From: Acidobacteriota bacterium
GTDB taxonomy: Bacteria > Acidobacteriota > Holophagae > Thermotomaculales > Thermotomaculaceae
Assembly: GCA_013152385.1 (NCBI GenBank)
Contig: JAADGL010000026.1
Coordinates: 1-64,000, forward strand
DNA length: 64,000 bases
Direction: 5' to 3'
Under the pieces are notes generated by a model that saw only the letters and a program-made list of their open reading frames with translations, did no database searches and was not told the origin of the DNA. Below are positions 33,606 to 44,885 of this stretch, one piece after another (positions within the stretch are counted from its first letter, which is position 1; each line of letters starts with the position of its first letter). Made by a program: the position numbers and the translations under genes.

Positions 33606-35522
33606 ATGCGAAAGTGCCTTTTCTGGATTATCGGATTCTTATTTGCCATCACTGCCTTCAGCCAGAATCCCTTTGTCCGGGAAGACAACCCGACTTTCAG
33701 TCCTCCGTTGAGTCCACGAACCGTGGGTTACAGAATTTCAGCAATTTTAGATACCGAAAGCCATATTATCTCCGGAAATGAAAAAATCTACTTCTTTAAC
33801 AACGGGAAGAAAGCCATTGACAGCATTAAGATGCATCTTTATTTAAATGCTTTCTCTTCCAATCAAACCCCTATGGCAGGAGCAATCCGGCCCCTGAGAA
33901 GAATGCTCAAAGTTCCGGTAAACCGCAAAACAATCGGATATTGCCGAATCCTGAAACTCACTGTAAATTTCGCATCCGTACGACACACCCTGGAAGTAAA
34001 CAATACGGTTGCCGCTTTTGAACTGCCCTACCCCTTAAAACCGGGAGAATCCGCCCTCATTGAAATTGAATTTGAAACCCGACTCCCCCGGCTGGTGGTT
34101 CGAAGCGGATATGCCGGTACTTTTCACATGATTGCCCAATGGTTCCCGAAACTCGGGGTACTCCGTCCGGACGGCAGCTGGGACTGCCCTCAATACGGAG
34201 CAAACGGCGAATTCTTCTCCGATTTCGGAGTTTACGATGTCACGCTGAATGTTCCCAAAGGGTTTGACGTTATCGCAACCGGTATCCTGGAACAGAAAAG
34301 CACCGCGGACAACCGGAATACCTTTCACTTCTATGCCGAAGATGTCCATGATTTCGTTGCGGCGGCATGGGACCGGTTCAAATTCAGAAAACGGAAAATC
34401 GGCAACTGTCAGCTCACGGTTGCCTACCCTCCGGGGCATGAAGCTGTCTCTCTCCGTGAAATGGATGCGCTGGAAGGTGTTTACCGCTGGTACACCGACC
34501 ATATCGGCAATTATCCCTACTCCGCCTATACGGTGATTGACACTCCATTTTGCGCCCTTGCCGCTTCCGGGATGGAGTATCCGATGATCTCCACAGGTTT
34601 CGCGCTGAAACTGGTTCCGAAATGGTTCCGTCTGCCGGAAGAAACCGTTGTCCACGAATTCGGCCACAGTTACTTTCAGGGAATGCTGGCATCCAACGAA
34701 TTCCGGGAAGCGTGGGTGGATGAAGGCATCAACACCTATATGACCGCCCTGATTATGGAATCCCTTTACGGAAAGTGTAACTTCAACACATTAAAACGAT
34801 TCTGCAGCGACGGTTTTGACCGGATGCTCAATAACAATTACAGTGCCCTCCGTTACCAGAAACCGGACCAGCCGGCCGACACTTACACGGACAGAAATGC
34901 CTACACCGAAGCCAGCTATAACAAAGTCGCAATGCTGCTCAAAACAATGGAAAACCTCATTGGAAAAGACAAAATCATTGAGATTATGAAAGACTATTTC
35001 AATAAATTTCAATTTACTCACCCGAAAGGAAGCGATTTCATCAAAATCTTCAACAATCACACCGACAACCAATACGCGGAACTCATGGATATTGTGATTC
35101 ACCGGAATTCCGTCCCCGATGCCGCCGTCCTCCGGGTCACCCGAGCTCCCCTTCCCGCCTTCAAAGGTTTCGTACCGGAAAAAACCACCTATATGGAAGC
35201 CCCGGAGACAAAAAAAACCATCCGCTATACCGTTGTAATGGGAAAACACGCTCTGCCGATTCCCGTTCCCTACCGCATCACGTTCAGTGACGGCAGTATC
35301 CAAAGCGGCGAACTGTCAGCCGGAGAAAGCACAAAAACAATCATCATAGACAAAGCCGGCTCCATTCGGCTTATTGAAGCCCGGATTGATCCGGAAAGAA
35401 AAATACTCATTGATATGGACCGGTCCGATAATCGCTACGGCAACACCGGGACTGCGGCCCAGAAAATGGGAACATCCGCCCTGTTCCTCACAGTAATGGA
35501 GTTGTGCTTCTATGTTTTTTAA
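33606..35522 (+). CDS. Exported M1-family (aminopeptidase N-like) metallopeptidase
   Basis: A 638-residue protein with signal peptide (about 1-19, ending ITAFSQ). The N-terminal beta domain contains GYRISAILDTESHIISGNEK. The catalytic domain has ASGMEYPM as the GAMEN equivalent near 320, zinc motif HEFGH at about 350 and WVDEGINTYMTAL with the third zinc ligand Glu near 373. It is shorter than full PepN because the long helical C-terminal domain is missing. The start is 4 bases after pilQ and the stop overlaps a membrane-protein gene by 11 bases. It probably acts on peptides in the periplasm or at the surface. A role in pilus function is unproven. Confidence 0.9.
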   Translation: MRKCLFWIIGFLFAITAFSQNPFVREDNPTFSPPLSPRTVGYRISAILDTESHIISGNEKIYFFNNGKKAIDSIKMHLYLNAFSSNQTPMAGAIRPLRRMLKVPVNRKTIGYCRILKLTVNFASVRHTLEVNNTVAAFELPYPLKPGESALIEIEFETRLPRLVVRSGYAGTFHMIAQWFPKLGVLRPDGSWDCPQYGANGEFFSDFGVYDVTLNVPKGFDVIATGILEQKSTADNRNTFHFYAEDVHDFVAAAWDRFKFRKRKIGNCQLTVAYPPGHEAVSLREMDALEGVYRWYTDHIGNYPYSAYTVIDTPFCALAASGMEYPMISTGFALKLVPKWFRLPEETVVHEFGHSYFQGMLASNEFREAWVDEGINTYMTALIMESLYGKCNFNTLKRFCSDGFDRMLNNNYSALRYQKPDQPADTYTDRNAYTEASYNKVAMLLKTMENLIGKDKIIEIMKDYFNKFQFTHPKGSDFIKIFNNHTDNQYAELMDIVIHRNSVPDAAVLRVTRAPLPAFKGFVPEKTTYMEAPETKKTIRYTVVMGKHALPIPVPYRITFSDGSIQSGELSAGESTKTIIIDKAGSIRLIEARIDPERKILIDMDRSDNRYGNTGTAAQKMGTSALFLTVMELCFYVF

Positions 35523-36234
35523 TACCTTGAAACGGGAAATGAGCATACATTATTTCACACAGGTTGCACTGCTTACCCTTGCATATTTCATTCTGTCACC
35601 GGGGCCGTACATTCCGGAACGTTTCGGGCTTTTCCATGATTTCGGCCTCTGGCATCAGCTTGCCCCGCTGGTTCTCCCCGCCGCACTCATTCTCTACGTA
35701 CTGGATAGCTGGCTCATTCTCTCCGCCCACGCTACTCTTCTGGGACGCGCGGTAAAACGTGCGGACGTTTTCATGTACCTCATTACATCTGTCATTACAC
35801 TGTTTCTCTATCTGCTGTCCGCAGCGCTGATTTACGCATGCCTCTCTCCGCTGATCACCCATCTGCGCCTGACTGCCCTTACCGAAGTGCCGGTACTCCT
35901 CAGCTACTTACTTCTCATCGCCCTCACCGCCATCTGCTGGAAATGGCTTACATACCTGAAATGGCGCACCCGGATCCGCTATTTTCAGGCAGACGGCACT
36001 TTTTCAAAAAGGACACTCCTTGCAGGCCTTTCCGGTTCACTTCACTGGAAACCCTTTGCAGCCTTCCTCCTGATCGCATCCGCCACCGTCGGCCTCCCCG
36101 CCCTGCTGCTGCTTTTCGGTGCTTATCTGCAGGATGCACCGCTCCTTGCCGCCTCATTGATGGCTGCAATCCTCTGCTACACCATTGGCAAGTTCTATCT
36201 CCTCTACAGGCTCTGGAACCGGATGGCCCAATAA
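35512..36234 (+). CDS. Hypothetical polytopic membrane protein
   Basis: A 240-residue protein with about six membrane helices. The central RTRIRYFQADGTFSKRTLL and LSGSLHWKPFAAFLL form a charged loop between helices 4 and 5. No family is recognised. Overlap with the M1 peptidase gene (11 bases) implies co-translation and possibly a shared process. It is the last gene of the pil transcript and converges on the rpmF terminator. Confidence 0.65.
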   Translation: MFFNTLKREMSIHYFTQVALLTLAYFILSPGPYIPERFGLFHDFGLWHQLAPLVLPAALILYVLDSWLILSAHATLLGRAVKRADVFMYLITSVITLFLYLLSAALIYACLSPLITHLRLTALTEVPVLLSYLLLIALTAICWKWLTYLKWRTRIRYFQADGTFSKRTLLAGLSGSLHWKPFAAFLLIASATVGLPALLLLFGAYLQDAPLLAASLMAAILCYTIGKFYLLYRLWNRMAQ

Positions 36235-36260
36235 AAAAAGGAGGCCTCAAAAGGCCCCCT
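36232..36260 (-). terminator. Terminator of the DUF177-rpmF operon
   Basis: On the minus strand a hairpin (AGGCC...GGCCT with flanking G-C pairs, 36240-36259) is followed by a run of seven T residues (complement of 36233-36239), 27 bases after the rpmF stop codon. It may also slow the convergent pil transcript. Confidence 0.8.
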
Positions 36261-36286
36261 CAATTCATAAACGCGTTATTCTTTAC

Positions 36287-36469
36287 TTAGAACTCTTTTA
36301 CTTCCACCACCTGTTCACCTTTGTAATATCCGCAATGGGGACATACACGATGAGTCAACTTCTTTTCCTGACAGTTGGGACAAATGGTCAAAGCCGGCAC
36401 CTTCATGGCGTCATGCGCCCGGCGCTTATCCCGTCTTGCTTTAGAATGTCTTCGTTTCGGGTTTGCCAT
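36287..36469 (-). CDS. rpmF: Ribosomal protein bL32, zinc-binding form
   Basis: A 60-residue L32 starting [24 protein letters not shown] and CPHC form a complete four-cysteine zinc ribbon, so this is the zinc-dependent (C+) version. It follows the DUF177 gene by 3 bases on the same strand, the classic yceD-rpmF pair. An intrinsic terminator follows. In many genomes plsX comes next; it is absent here. Confidence 0.97.
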   Translation of the reverse strand: MANPKRRHSKARRDKRRAHDAMKVPALTICPNCQEKKLTHRVCPHCGYYKGEQVVEVKEF

Positions 36470-36472
36470 AAC

Positions 36473-36997
36473 TTACTCCTTCTTATTCAAAAATAATTCC
36501 AAATCTTTCCATCTCGGATCCACGGTATCCACCACACAATCACAATCGCCTTCATTGAGGTTTTTTCCGCATGTGGGGCAGATTCCCCGGCAACTTTCCC
36601 GGCACTGATGCGCCATGGGAATATTCAACCGCATCGTATCCAGAACCTGCCGCTCCAGGTCAATAACATCACCTGTCAGAAGCTGAACATCGCTATCCAT
36701 GTCATCCGGCGGAACAAAGCCTTCCAGTTCAGCCGGATCAGCGGTAAACAGCAATGAGAAAGAATGATTCACTTCCTCATCATATGCTTCCAGACAAGTT
36801 GTACAAACAAGGTTAATTGAACCGGAATAATGGGATTTCAGCATCAGCTCGGACTCGCTGATCCGGTACAGTTCATATTCGACCCGACAATCTTTTATGG
36901 TAAAACCGTCTGTCGAATCCGAATCCATCTCCCGATCCCGAATTCTGAAATCGCCTTTAATCGGCCGCTGTTCAATCTTTGCAACTTCTATCCGCAC
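36473..36997 (-). CDS. DUF177 (YceD) 23S rRNA accumulation protein family
   Basis: A 174-residue protein of the DUF177/YceD family, linked to 23S rRNA accumulation and almost always encoded before rpmF. Residues 80-110 (CTTCLEAYDEEVNHSF) and the C-terminal CRESCRGICPTCGKNLNEG and CDCV form the conserved cysteine-rich end. I set the start at the GTG at 36997 (VRIEVAKIEQRPIKG). A strong promoter lies at 37050-37023, so any ATG further upstream is outside the transcript, and AGGGGGAG lies just before the GTG. The leader contains a perfect hairpin that overlaps this ribosome-binding site. Confidence 0.87.
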   Translation of the reverse strand: MRIEVAKIEQRPIKGDFRIRDREMDSDSTDGFTIKDCRVEYELYRISESELMLKSHYSGSINLVCTTCLEAYDEEVNHSFSLLFTADPAELEGFVPPDDMDSDVQLLTGDVIDLERQVLDTMRLNIPMAHQCRESCRGICPTCGKNLNEGDCDCVVDTVDPRWKDLELFLNKKE

Positions 36998-37003
36998 AAC
37001 TCC

Positions 37004-37018
37004 CCCTGTCCGACAGGG
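37004..37018 (-). promoter_or_regulatory. Perfect palindrome in the DUF177-rpmF leader
   Basis: On the minus strand CCCTGTCGGACAGGG (7 bp arms, 1-base centre) starts about 5 bases after the -10 and runs into the AGGGGGAG ribosome-binding site. It could fold as an RNA hairpin masking translation or act as a DNA operator at the transcription start. Confidence 0.5.
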
Positions 37019-37022
37019 TGGT

Positions 37023-37050
37023 ATTATAGCACGGCATCCCCGCCTGTCAA
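37023..37050 (-). promoter_or_regulatory. Promoter of the DUF177-rpmF operon
   Basis: On the minus strand a perfect TTGACA (37050-37045) and a perfect TATAAT (37028-37023) are 16 bases apart. The GTG start at 36997 follows 26 bases after the -10. Confidence 0.88.
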
Positions 37051-37157
37051 CACACTGCCGGAAGAAATTCATTCTCTCCCGCCAGCCCATCCCGGTTATT
37101 GTGCCCCGTAAAACAGCCGATACCGGAAAAACCGATTGGCTCAAAAATAGATTTTAC

Positions 37158-37185
37158 TTGACATTATGCAGGAACAGTCTACAAT
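37158..37185 (+). promoter_or_regulatory. Promoter of tRNA-Leu and the tig-clp-lon operon
   Basis: TTGACA at 37158-37163 and TACAAT at 37180-37185 with a 16-base spacer lie 35 bases before the tRNA-Leu 5' end. With tig starting 46 bases after the tRNA, the two may share this transcript. Confidence 0.8.
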
Positions 37186-37220
37186 CCTTTTGCCGAACCG
37201 AACCGGATTCTGCCAGAAAT

Positions 37221-37306
<86 letters not shown>

Positions 37307-37351
37307 TAAATCCAATAACAAATTGCAATGATCAAATAAAGGAGACTCCAC

Positions 37352-38782
37352 ATGGAAACCAGAGTTGAGACATTGAGTTCTGTTACCCGAAAACTGGTAA
37401 TTGAGTTAAAACCCGATGAAATGAACGAACAGTACGGGTCAATCGTAAAAGAATTTAAAAAGATTGCGAAAATTCCGGGATTCAGAAAAAACAAGGCACC
37501 GCTGCATCTGATAGAGGCCCGGTACCGGAAAGAAATTGATCAGGAAATCATCCGGTTTATTGCCAATGAGAAATATCCGGAAGCGGTGGAAACGGTCAAA
37601 GACGAATTGGGAAAAATTATCCGGGAAGAAATCATCAACTACAAGATGGACCCGGACCATTCGGTGTCGGCGGAATTTTATGTGGAAGTTCTGCCGGAAT
37701 TTGAGCTGAAAGACATGGATACCCCCACTTTGACGATCCCGAAACAGGAGAAAAAACCGGAAGAGACCATAAAGAATGTGCTGGCAGACCTTCAGCAGCA
37801 ACACGCAGAGATAAAACCCGTAGACAGAGAAACGGCAGAAGCCGGAGACTTTGTGGAATTGAAACTGAACGGTGTGGACAAAAACGGGAACACAGTGGTT
37901 CAAAACGAAGAACTGAAACTGGAATTATCGGAGGAAGGTTATTTTGCCCCGGTGGTTCCGGAAATTATCGGAATGAAAATCGGTGAAGAAAAAACATTTT
38001 CCGTCACTTACCCCGAAGAAGAACAGTTCGGAATGCTGAAAGGTGAAACCATTTCCTACACCGCCACTGTCAATCGGATTATGGAAAAAACCGTCCCGGA
38101 ACTGAATGATGATTTTGCAAAGAAAATCGGAAAATTCGAAACCCTGGCAGAACTGGAAGAAGATATTCGGAAAAATCTGATGGAAAAATACGAACAGGCG
38201 GAAAGAGCGGCAAAACAGCGGGCAGTCATGGATTATCTCCTCAGCCGGCATGAGTTTGAAGTGCCCCCGATTTTAATCCATGAAGAAGCACGGAAAATGA
38301 CGGAAGACTATTTCAGCCAGCTGGCCCGGTACGGGCTGCCCCCGGAAAAAGACGAAGAAAAAATCAGAGCGGTTTATGAACAGAACCGGACTGAAGCGGA
38401 ACAGCGGGTAAAGGAAGGAATTCTTCTCGGCCGTTTCGCAGAAAAATACGAAGTGAAAGCGGATGAAGCTGAAATCAACAATACCCTGGCAAAAATCGCT
38501 GCCGGTTTCGGTGGGGATGTGCCGGTTGAAAAGGTCCGGAAAGTCCTTGAAGAAAAAGATGAAATGGAGAATATTGAGTCTAAGATCCGTCAGGACAAGG
38601 TATTTGATATTTTGTTATCCAACGCCGCTTTTGAAGAAAAAGAGATGAGCAAAGAGAACAGCGGCGACGATACAGCGGATGAGAAAACAGCGGAAAAAAC
38701 AAACAAAAAAACCGCCGCAGAGACCGCTTCCGAACCCAAAGAAAAAACGGAGGAAACAAATGCTGATTCCGATGGTGATTGA
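37352..38782 (+). CDS. tig: Trigger factor (ribosome-associated chaperone)
   Basis: A 476-residue trigger factor. The ribosome-binding N-terminal domain covers about 1-115 with the signature [16 protein letters not shown] near 30. A PPIase/FKBP-like domain spans about 150-245 ([35 protein letters not shown]). The helical C-terminal cradle spans about 250-430. It then carries a 45-residue Lys/Thr/Glu-rich disordered tail, an extension absent from E. coli Tig. AAAGGAG precedes the ATG. The 3' end overlaps clpP by 23 bases, so the tail region doubles as the clpP ribosome-binding site and start. Confidence 0.95.
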   Translation: METRVETLSSVTRKLVIELKPDEMNEQYGSIVKEFKKIAKIPGFRKNKAPLHLIEARYRKEIDQEIIRFIANEKYPEAVETVKDELGKIIREEIINYKMDPDHSVSAEFYVEVLPEFELKDMDTPTLTIPKQEKKPEETIKNVLADLQQQHAEIKPVDRETAEAGDFVELKLNGVDKNGNTVVQNEELKLELSEEGYFAPVVPEIIGMKIGEEKTFSVTYPEEEQFGMLKGETISYTATVNRIMEKTVPELNDDFAKKIGKFETLAELEEDIRKNLMEKYEQAERAAKQRAVMDYLLSRHEFEVPPILIHEEARKMTEDYFSQLARYGLPPEKDEEKIRAVYEQNRTEAEQRVKEGILLGRFAEKYEVKADEAEINNTLAKIAAGFGGDVPVEKVRKVLEEKDEMENIESKIRQDKVFDILLSNAAFEEKEMSKENSGDDTADEKTAEKTNKKTAAETASEPKEKTEETNADSDGD

Positions 38783-39359
38783 ACAGACGGGACGGGGAGA
38801 ACGGGCGTATGACATCTATTCGCGCCTGCTGAAAGACAATATCATTTTTATCGGAACCCCCATTGATGACAATGTCGCCAATGTGGTAATTGCGCAGCTT
38901 CTCTTCCTGGAAGCGGAAAATCCGGATAAGGACATCTCCGTTTATATCAATTCCCCCGGCGGTTCCGTTTCCGCCGGACTGGCCATTTACGATACCATGC
39001 AGTTTATCAAACCCGATATCAGCACAATCTGTATCGGCCAGGCGGCATCCATGGGCGCAATCCTGCTGGCCGGCGGCACAAAAGGGAAACGCTTTTCCCT
39101 GCCCAATTCCCGGATTCTGATTCATCAGCCCATGGGCGGCATGCAGGGGCAGGCATCGGATATTCAGATTCACGCACGGGAAATTGCCAGAATCAAATCT
39201 CTTTTAAACAATATACTGGCAAAGCATACCGGGAAACCGGTTTCACAGATTGAAAAAGACACCGACCGCGACAATATCATGTCGCCGGAAGAGGCAATTG
39301 CCTACGGGCTGATGGACCGCATCATCACAAAAAAAGAGGAAACAGGGGATGACAACTAA
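38760..39359 (+). CDS. clpP: ATP-dependent Clp protease proteolytic subunit ClpP
   Basis: A 199-residue serine protease subunit. The start is the ATG at 38760 ([19 protein letters not shown]), with GGAGG 7 bases upstream inside tig. The catalytic triad is visible: Ser in [13 protein letters not shown] near 97, His in ILIHQPMGG near 122 and Asp in KDTDRDN near 171. It forms the tetradecameric chamber fed by ClpX, encoded immediately downstream with an 11-base overlap. Standard length and motifs. Confidence 0.97.
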   Translation: MLIPMVIEQTGRGERAYDIYSRLLKDNIIFIGTPIDDNVANVVIAQLLFLEAENPDKDISVYINSPGGSVSAGLAIYDTMQFIKPDISTICIGQAASMGAILLAGGTKGKRFSLPNSRILIHQPMGGMQGQASDIQIHAREIARIKSLLNNILAKHTGKPVSQIEKDTDRDNIMSPEEAIAYGLMDRIITKKEETGDDN

Positions 39360-40602
39360 TCAGAAAAAAAGTGGAAAAAACAACAAATGCTCTTTTTGCG
39401 GACGCCCGGACCATGAGGTGGAAAAACTCATCATGGGAAACGGGGTGTTTATCTGCAATGAATGTATCGAACTCTGTTCGGAAATCCTGAAACAGGATGA
39501 AGACCCGGAGATTGATGACATTATGCGCACCCAATTAAAAGACTTGCCAAAGCCGGTTGAAATCAAGGAAAAACTGGACCTTTATGTGATCGGCCAGGAT
39601 GAAGCAAAAAAGAAACTGGCGGTAGCAGTGTATAACCATTATAAACGGATCAAACACAACCGCCACTCCGGTAATATTAAACTGGAAAAAAGCAATGTAC
39701 TCCTCGTGGGACCCACCGGCACAGGGAAAACTCTCCTCGCCCAGACCCTTGCAAGTATTCTGCAGGTCCCTTTTGCCATCGCCGACGCCACAACATTGAC
39801 AGAAGCCGGCTATGTGGGGGAAGATGTGGAAAATATTCTGCTGCGCCTCCTCCAGAACGCAGATTTTGATGTAAAAAAAGCGGAAAAGGGAATCATATAC
39901 ATTGATGAAATCGATAAAATCGGACGAAAAAGCGAAAATCCTTCCATCACACGGGATGTATCGGGAGAAGGCGTTCAGCAGGCGCTGCTGAAAATCCTGG
40001 AAGGCACCACCGCCAATGTGCCGCCCCAGGGCGGCCGGAAACATCCGTATCAGGAATTTATTCAGATTGATACATCCAACATTCTGTTTATCTGCGGCGG
40101 CGCCTTTGTTGGAATTGAAAAAATTATCACCAACCGGCTGGGCCGCAAGGTCGTAGGATTCAAAACCGGAGAAACAGACACCGGATCACCGGTTTCCACA
40201 TCATCCGATAATATTCTCCACCACATCATGTCCGAAGACCTGACAAAATTCGGCCTGATTCCGGAACTGGTGGGAAGAATCCCGGTCATTGCGGTACTGG
40301 ATGAGCTGGATGAAACCGCACTGAAACGGATTCTCCTGGAACCGAAAAATTCGCTGACCCGTCAATACATGCATATTTTTGAACTGGACAACATCAGGCT
40401 CCGGTTCACAGACGGAGCCATTGCCGCCATTGTAAACCAGGCAACCCACAGCGGGCTCGGTGCCCGGGGGCTCCGTCAGATTATGGAAGAAGTAATGATG
40501 GACTACATGTTTGAATCCCCTTCCATGGCAGAACGGAAAGAACTGACAATCACGGCGAAAGATGTTAAACGTGCGTTAACCAAACAGAAAAAAACCGGAT
40601 GA
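39349..40602 (+). CDS. clpX: ATP-dependent Clp protease ATPase subunit ClpX
   Basis: A 417-residue AAA+ unfoldase. The N-terminal zinc-binding domain has [10 protein letters not shown] and CNECI. Walker [16 protein letters not shown] lies near 120, Walker [16 protein letters not shown] near 180, pore loop GYVGEDV near 150, and sensor 2 [13 protein letters not shown] near 365. It recognises and threads substrates into ClpP. Starts inside clpP and ends with a 4-base overlap with lon. Confidence 0.97.
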   Translation: MTTNQKKSGKNNKCSFCGRPDHEVEKLIMGNGVFICNECIELCSEILKQDEDPEIDDIMRTQLKDLPKPVEIKEKLDLYVIGQDEAKKKLAVAVYNHYKRIKHNRHSGNIKLEKSNVLLVGPTGTGKTLLAQTLASILQVPFAIADATTLTEAGYVGEDVENILLRLLQNADFDVKKAEKGIIYIDEIDKIGRKSENPSITRDVSGEGVQQALLKILEGTTANVPPQGGRKHPYQEFIQIDTSNILFICGGAFVGIEKIITNRLGRKVVGFKTGETDTGSPVSTSSDNILHHIMSEDLTKFGLIPELVGRIPVIAVLDELDETALKRILLEPKNSLTRQYMHIFELDNIRLRFTDGAIAAIVNQATHSGLGARGLRQIMEEVMMDYMFESPSMAERKELTITAKDVKRALTKQKKTG

Positions 40603-42992
40603 ACAACATGACAGAACGGCTGCCGGTACTCCCGCTGACTGACAATGTAATTTTCCCGGAAGTGGAAACCGATATTACCATTTCCTTTCCCCACCTTTCC
40701 ATTCCGTTTGAATTTGCGCTGACCCACGGCGGCACAATGCTGGCGCTGGCAACCCGCAGCAGCAACTTGAATAACATCGCCGACGGGGAATTTTTCTCAA
40801 TGGGAACGCTGATCCGGTTTCAAACATTCATCACGGAGAAAGACGGGCTCAATTATCTGTGTACGGTCCGGGGAATAAAACGTTTTGATGTCCGGAACAT
40901 TCAGCGGGGCAAAGGAATGTTTTTTGCGGAAGGGGAAGCGCTCCCCGCTCCCCGTGATGAAACAGACGTTTTTGCCCTGCAGCAGATTCCGAAAATCATT
41001 CAGCTGATTAAAAAATTTCCAAAACTGGCAAAGGAAAAAACAGACCTCAAATATCTGGAACGGGCACGCCGGCTGGCGGACAATCCGAACGCTTTCGCGG
41101 ATACCCTGGCATTTTCCCTGAAACTTCCGGTCACGGACAAGCAGGCACTCCTGGAAATCCGCTCTGCATACTTTCGTTTGCAGCGGTTATCAGAACTTCT
41201 GGAAAAAGAATCTTTTGTGTACCGGATTGAAAACGACCTGGATCAAAAGGTCCGCGCAAGCATTGATGAAAACCAGAAACGTTATTTCCTCACCGAAAAA
41301 ATGAAAGCCATCCGGGAAGAACTGGGAGAAGACGGCGCCAGCGAAATCGGGGAAATGGAAGAAAAAATTAAAAACGCGGGGATGAGCCCGGAAGCGGAAG
41401 AAAAGGCGAAGGAAGAACTGAAACGGCTGAAAATGATGGCATCCGCCTCCGCCGAAGCATCGGTTTCCAGAACCTATATCCAATGGCTCCTTGACATCCC
41501 GTGGAAGAAAAGCAGCCGCGACCGCCTGGACCTTACCCGGGCAAGGGCAATTATGGATCGGGACCATTACGCGCTGGCAGACTGCAAGGACCGGGTTATT
41601 GAGTTCCTCGCTGTCCGGAAACTGACCCGAAAGAGTAAAAACCCGATTCTGTGTTTTGTGGGGCCGCCGGGAGTTGGAAAAACATCACTGGCAAAAGCAA
41701 TCGCGGAAGCCACCGGACGGAAATTTGTCCGTATGTCCCTCGGCGGAGTGCGGGACGAAGCGGAAATCCGGGGACACCGGCGAACTTACATCGGCGCTAT
41801 TCCCGGCCGGATTATCCATCTGATGAAGAAAGCCGGCACTGTCAATCCGCTGATGCTGCTGGATGAAATTGACAAATTGTCGTCTGATTTCCGGGGCGAT
41901 CCGTCTTCCGCTCTGCTGGAAGCACTGGACCCGGAACAGAATGCACATTTTGTGGATCATTACCTCGATATTGACTATGACCTCTCAAAAGTCTTTTTCG
42001 TAGTTACCGCCAACATTATTGATACCATCCCCGCCGCCCTGCGGGACAGACTGGAAATTATCCGTATTCCCGGCTATACCTTCAATGAAAAACTGGAAAT
42101 CGCCAAACGGCACCTGATTCCCAAAAAAGTGAAGGAAACCGGTATGAAACGCTTCAAACCGGCATTCAAAACCGATGCCGTTGAAACAATAATTGAGAAA
42201 TACACAAGAGAAGCCGGGGTCAGAAATCTGGAACGGAATATTGAAAAACTTTTCCGGAAATTTGCAGTGGAAGCAGCCGCGGGGAAACTGAACTCTCCGG
42301 TTCCCGTTACCACTTCCACAATTTATGAAAAACTCGGCATCCCCCGCTTTCGAAACCAGATTGCGGAGGAAAGCCCCATGGTGGGAGTCGCCACCGGCCT
42401 TGCGTGGACTCCGGTGGGCGGCGATGTCCTGTTTATTGAAGTTATTACCATGCCGGGAAACGAGAAAGTCGAAATTACCGGTCAGCTGGGAGACGTGATG
42501 AAAGAATCGGTCCGCGCCGCACTTTCTTTCATCAAAGCAAACCATGAACAACTGGGCATTCCTGTGGAACGGTTCAAAGACATTGACCTGCACATTCACA
42601 TTCCCGAAGGCGCCATCCCCAAAGACGGCCCCTCCGCCGGTGTCACGGTGGCCACCTCTATTTTTTCCGCCCTGTCAGACCGGCCGGTGAGTAACAAAAT
42701 CGCCATGACCGGAGAAATCACCCTGCGGGGCAGGGTTCTTGCCGTGGGCGGCATTAAAGAAAAACTCCTTGCTGCCCACCGGGCCGGTATTTTCGAAATC
42801 ATCATGCCGGAAGAAAACGAACGGGATTTAAAAGAAATCCCGGAAGAAATTAAAAACATCATGGACTTTCACTTTGTCCGCAAAATGGATGAAGTACTGA
42901 ATATTATCTTTGGAGTCGGCGAGAAAAAGCCGGTTACACTCCCCTCCGGAAAAGGAAAACCGGCCCGGACACAAAAACAAAAAGGAAACTGA
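40599..42992 (+). CDS. lon: ATP-dependent protease Lon
   Basis: A 797-residue LonA-type protease. The N-terminal LON substrate domain covers about 8-200 ([20 protein letters not shown]). A coiled-coil segment follows, then the AAA+ module with Walker [21 protein letters not shown] near 354 and Walker [11 protein letters not shown] near 416. The protease domain has catalytic Ser in [10 protein letters not shown] near 678 and Lys in [18 protein letters not shown] near 721. There is no membrane helix, so it is not LonB. A 4-base ATGA overlap with clpX places all three proteolysis genes in one transcript with tig. Confidence 0.97.
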   Translation: MNNMTERLPVLPLTDNVIFPEVETDITISFPHLSIPFEFALTHGGTMLALATRSSNLNNIADGEFFSMGTLIRFQTFITEKDGLNYLCTVRGIKRFDVRNIQRGKGMFFAEGEALPAPRDETDVFALQQIPKIIQLIKKFPKLAKEKTDLKYLERARRLADNPNAFADTLAFSLKLPVTDKQALLEIRSAYFRLQRLSELLEKESFVYRIENDLDQKVRASIDENQKRYFLTEKMKAIREELGEDGASEIGEMEEKIKNAGMSPEAEEKAKEELKRLKMMASASAEASVSRTYIQWLLDIPWKKSSRDRLDLTRARAIMDRDHYALADCKDRVIEFLAVRKLTRKSKNPILCFVGPPGVGKTSLAKAIAEATGRKFVRMSLGGVRDEAEIRGHRRTYIGAIPGRIIHLMKKAGTVNPLMLLDEIDKLSSDFRGDPSSALLEALDPEQNAHFVDHYLDIDYDLSKVFFVVTANIIDTIPAALRDRLEIIRIPGYTFNEKLEIAKRHLIPKKVKETGMKRFKPAFKTDAVETIIEKYTREAGVRNLERNIEKLFRKFAVEAAAGKLNSPVPVTTSTIYEKLGIPRFRNQIAEESPMVGVATGLAWTPVGGDVLFIEVITMPGNEKVEITGQLGDVMKESVRAALSFIKANHEQLGIPVERFKDIDLHIHIPEGAIPKDGPSAGVTVATSIFSALSDRPVSNKIAMTGEITLRGRVLAVGGIKEKLLAAHRAGIFEIIMPEENERDLKEIPEEIKNIMDFHFVRKMDEVLNIIFGVGEKKPVTLPSGKGKPARTQKQKGN

Positions 42993-43029
42993 ACCCGAAA
43001 GACGGGCGGTTTCCGATTGAGGACCATCT

Positions 43030-43632
43030 ATGCATATCGGAAAAAACATTACCTTTATTAAAAGTGCCCCGAATTACGGGGAATTCAGGGACATTCCCCT
43101 TCCCCACCTGGTTTTTGCCGGCCGCTCCAATGTGGGAAAATCCTCCCTTATCAACAAAATTGCCGGACGGAAACAGCTGGCAAAGGTCTCCGGCACACCG
43201 GGAAAAACCCGGCTTCTGAACCTGTTTAATGTGGATGATTCCTTTCTCCTGGTGGATTTGCCGGGATACGGATACGCAAAAGTTTCCAAGCAGATGAAAA
43301 CTGACTGGCACAAAATGATTGACCGGTATCTGATGGAAGCGGCTGACAGAATTCTGCTTGTTTTTCTCGTGGACAGCCGCCACGAGCCCCAGAAAAAAGA
43401 CCTGGAACTCTTTGATTACATTCACCAATTGGGACTCCGTTTTCTCATTGCTTCCACAAAAATTGACAAATTGTCAAAAAATCAGCTTGCAAAAAACCTC
43501 GCAATCCTTAAAAATACATATACCCCATCAGATCATAACCGGTTTTTTCCCGTATCGTCACGAACCGGAGATGGCATCGGCCCGTTGGTCGAACAAATCC
43601 TGAACGAAATAAAATCCATTCAAGGAGAATAA
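43030..43632 (+). CDS. engB: Ribosome biogenesis GTP-binding protein EngB/YsxC
   Basis: A 200-residue TRAFAC-class GTPase needed for late 50S assembly. G1 [15 protein letters not shown] lies near residue 34, G2 Thr region [10 protein letters not shown] near 57, G3 [11 protein letters not shown] near 77 and G4 STKIDKLS near 144. GAGG precedes the ATG. It is 37 bases after lon and directly before rho (1-base gap), a grouping also seen in Acidobacteriota and Deltaproteobacteria. Normal length. Confidence 0.95.
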   Translation: MHIGKNITFIKSAPNYGEFRDIPLPHLVFAGRSNVGKSSLINKIAGRKQLAKVSGTPGKTRLLNLFNVDDSFLLVDLPGYGYAKVSKQMKTDWHKMIDRYLMEAADRILLVFLVDSRHEPQKKDLELFDYIHQLGLRFLIASTKIDKLSKNQLAKNLAILKNTYTPSDHNRFFPVSSRTGDGIGPLVEQILNEIKSIQGE

Positions 43633-43633
43633 A

Positions 43634-44884
43634 ATGAATATCGCAGAACTGAAAGAAAAGTCAATTGATGAACTCATGTCAATTGCAAAGGAACTGAAAC
43701 TGGAAGGGGCCACCGCCCTGCGAAAACAGGAATTGATTTTCCGGATTCTCCAGGGCCAGACGGAGCAAAACGGACTGATTTTCTCGGAAGGTGTGCTGGA
43801 AATCCTGCCGGAAGGTTTCGGTTTTCTCCGGGCACCGGACTACAACTACCTTCCGGGGCCGGATGACATCTACGTTTCCCCCTCCCAGATTAAAAAATTC
43901 GAACTGAGAACCGGGGATACGGTTTCCGGCCAAATCCGCCCGCCGAAAGAAGGGGAACGCTATTTTGCCCTGATAAAAGTGGAAGCCATCAACTTTGAGC
44001 CCCCGAGCTATAAGCGCCAGGCTCTCTTTGACAACCTGACCCCTCTCTATCCGGATGAGAGAATTAAGCTGGAAACTACAGATCCGAAACGGATGTCAAC
44101 CAGAATCATGGATTTACTGACCCCCATTGGAAAAGGGCAGCGGGGACTCATTGTGGCACCCCCCAGAACCGGTAAAACCGTTCTTCTCCAGAATATTGCC
44201 AACAGCATCACCGAGAACCATCCGGAAGTCTTCCTCATTGTCCTGCTCATTGACGAGCGTCCGGAAGAAGTTACCGACATGCAGCGTTCCGTCAACGGAG
44301 AAGTCATCAGCTCCACCTTCGACGAACCGGCAACCCGCCACGTACAGGTATCGGAAATGGTCATTGAAAAGGCAAAACGCCTTGTGGAATACAAAAAAGA
44401 CGTGGTGATTCTGCTTGACAGTATCACACGGCTTGCCCGGGCCTACAACACCATCGTCCCCCCCAGCGGCAAGGTTCTCTCCGGTGGTGTGGATTCCAAC
44501 GCGCTGCAGCGGCCGAAACGTTTTTTTGGTGCCGCCCGCAACATCGAAGAAGGCGGAAGCCTGACCATCATCGCCACCGCACTGGTTGAAACCGGCAGCC
44601 GGATGGACGATGTTATTTTCGAAGAATTCAAAGGCACCGGCAACATGGAACTGATTCTTGAAAGAAAGCTGGCAGACAAACGGGTGTTCCCGGCAATTGA
44701 CATTGACCGTTCCGGAACAAGAAAAGAAGAACTTCTCATCAGCGATTTCGAACTGAGCCGGGTATGGGTGCTGCGGAAGGTTCTGGCGCCTCTGTCTGTT
44801 GTGGAAAAAATGGAACTCCTCACCGAACGCCTGGGGAAATTCAAAGATAACATGGGCTTCCTCGAATCACTGAGCAAGGGTTAA
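43634..44884 (+). CDS. rho: Transcription termination factor Rho
   Basis: A 416-residue hexameric RNA helicase. The N-terminal Rho-N helix domain ([20 protein letters not shown]) leads to the OB-fold primary RNA site (about 50-125: [20 protein letters not shown]). The ATPase has Walker [21 protein letters not shown] near 172, Walker [18 protein letters not shown] near 256, and the Q-loop/R-loop region to [20 protein letters not shown]. The motif set is complete. AAGGAG precedes the ATG. Its stop codon lies one base from lolA. Confidence 0.97.
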   Translation: MNIAELKEKSIDELMSIAKELKLEGATALRKQELIFRILQGQTEQNGLIFSEGVLEILPEGFGFLRAPDYNYLPGPDDIYVSPSQIKKFELRTGDTVSGQIRPPKEGERYFALIKVEAINFEPPSYKRQALFDNLTPLYPDERIKLETTDPKRMSTRIMDLLTPIGKGQRGLIVAPPRTGKTVLLQNIANSITENHPEVFLIVLLIDERPEEVTDMQRSVNGEVISSTFDEPATRHVQVSEMVIEKAKRLVEYKKDVVILLDSITRLARAYNTIVPPSGKVLSGGVDSNALQRPKRFFGAARNIEEGGSLTIIATALVETGSRMDDVIFEEFKGTGNMELILERKLADKRVFPAIDIDRSGTRKEELLISDFELSRVWVLRKVLAPLSVVEKMELLTERLGKFKDNMGFLESLSKG

Positions 44885-44885
44885 T

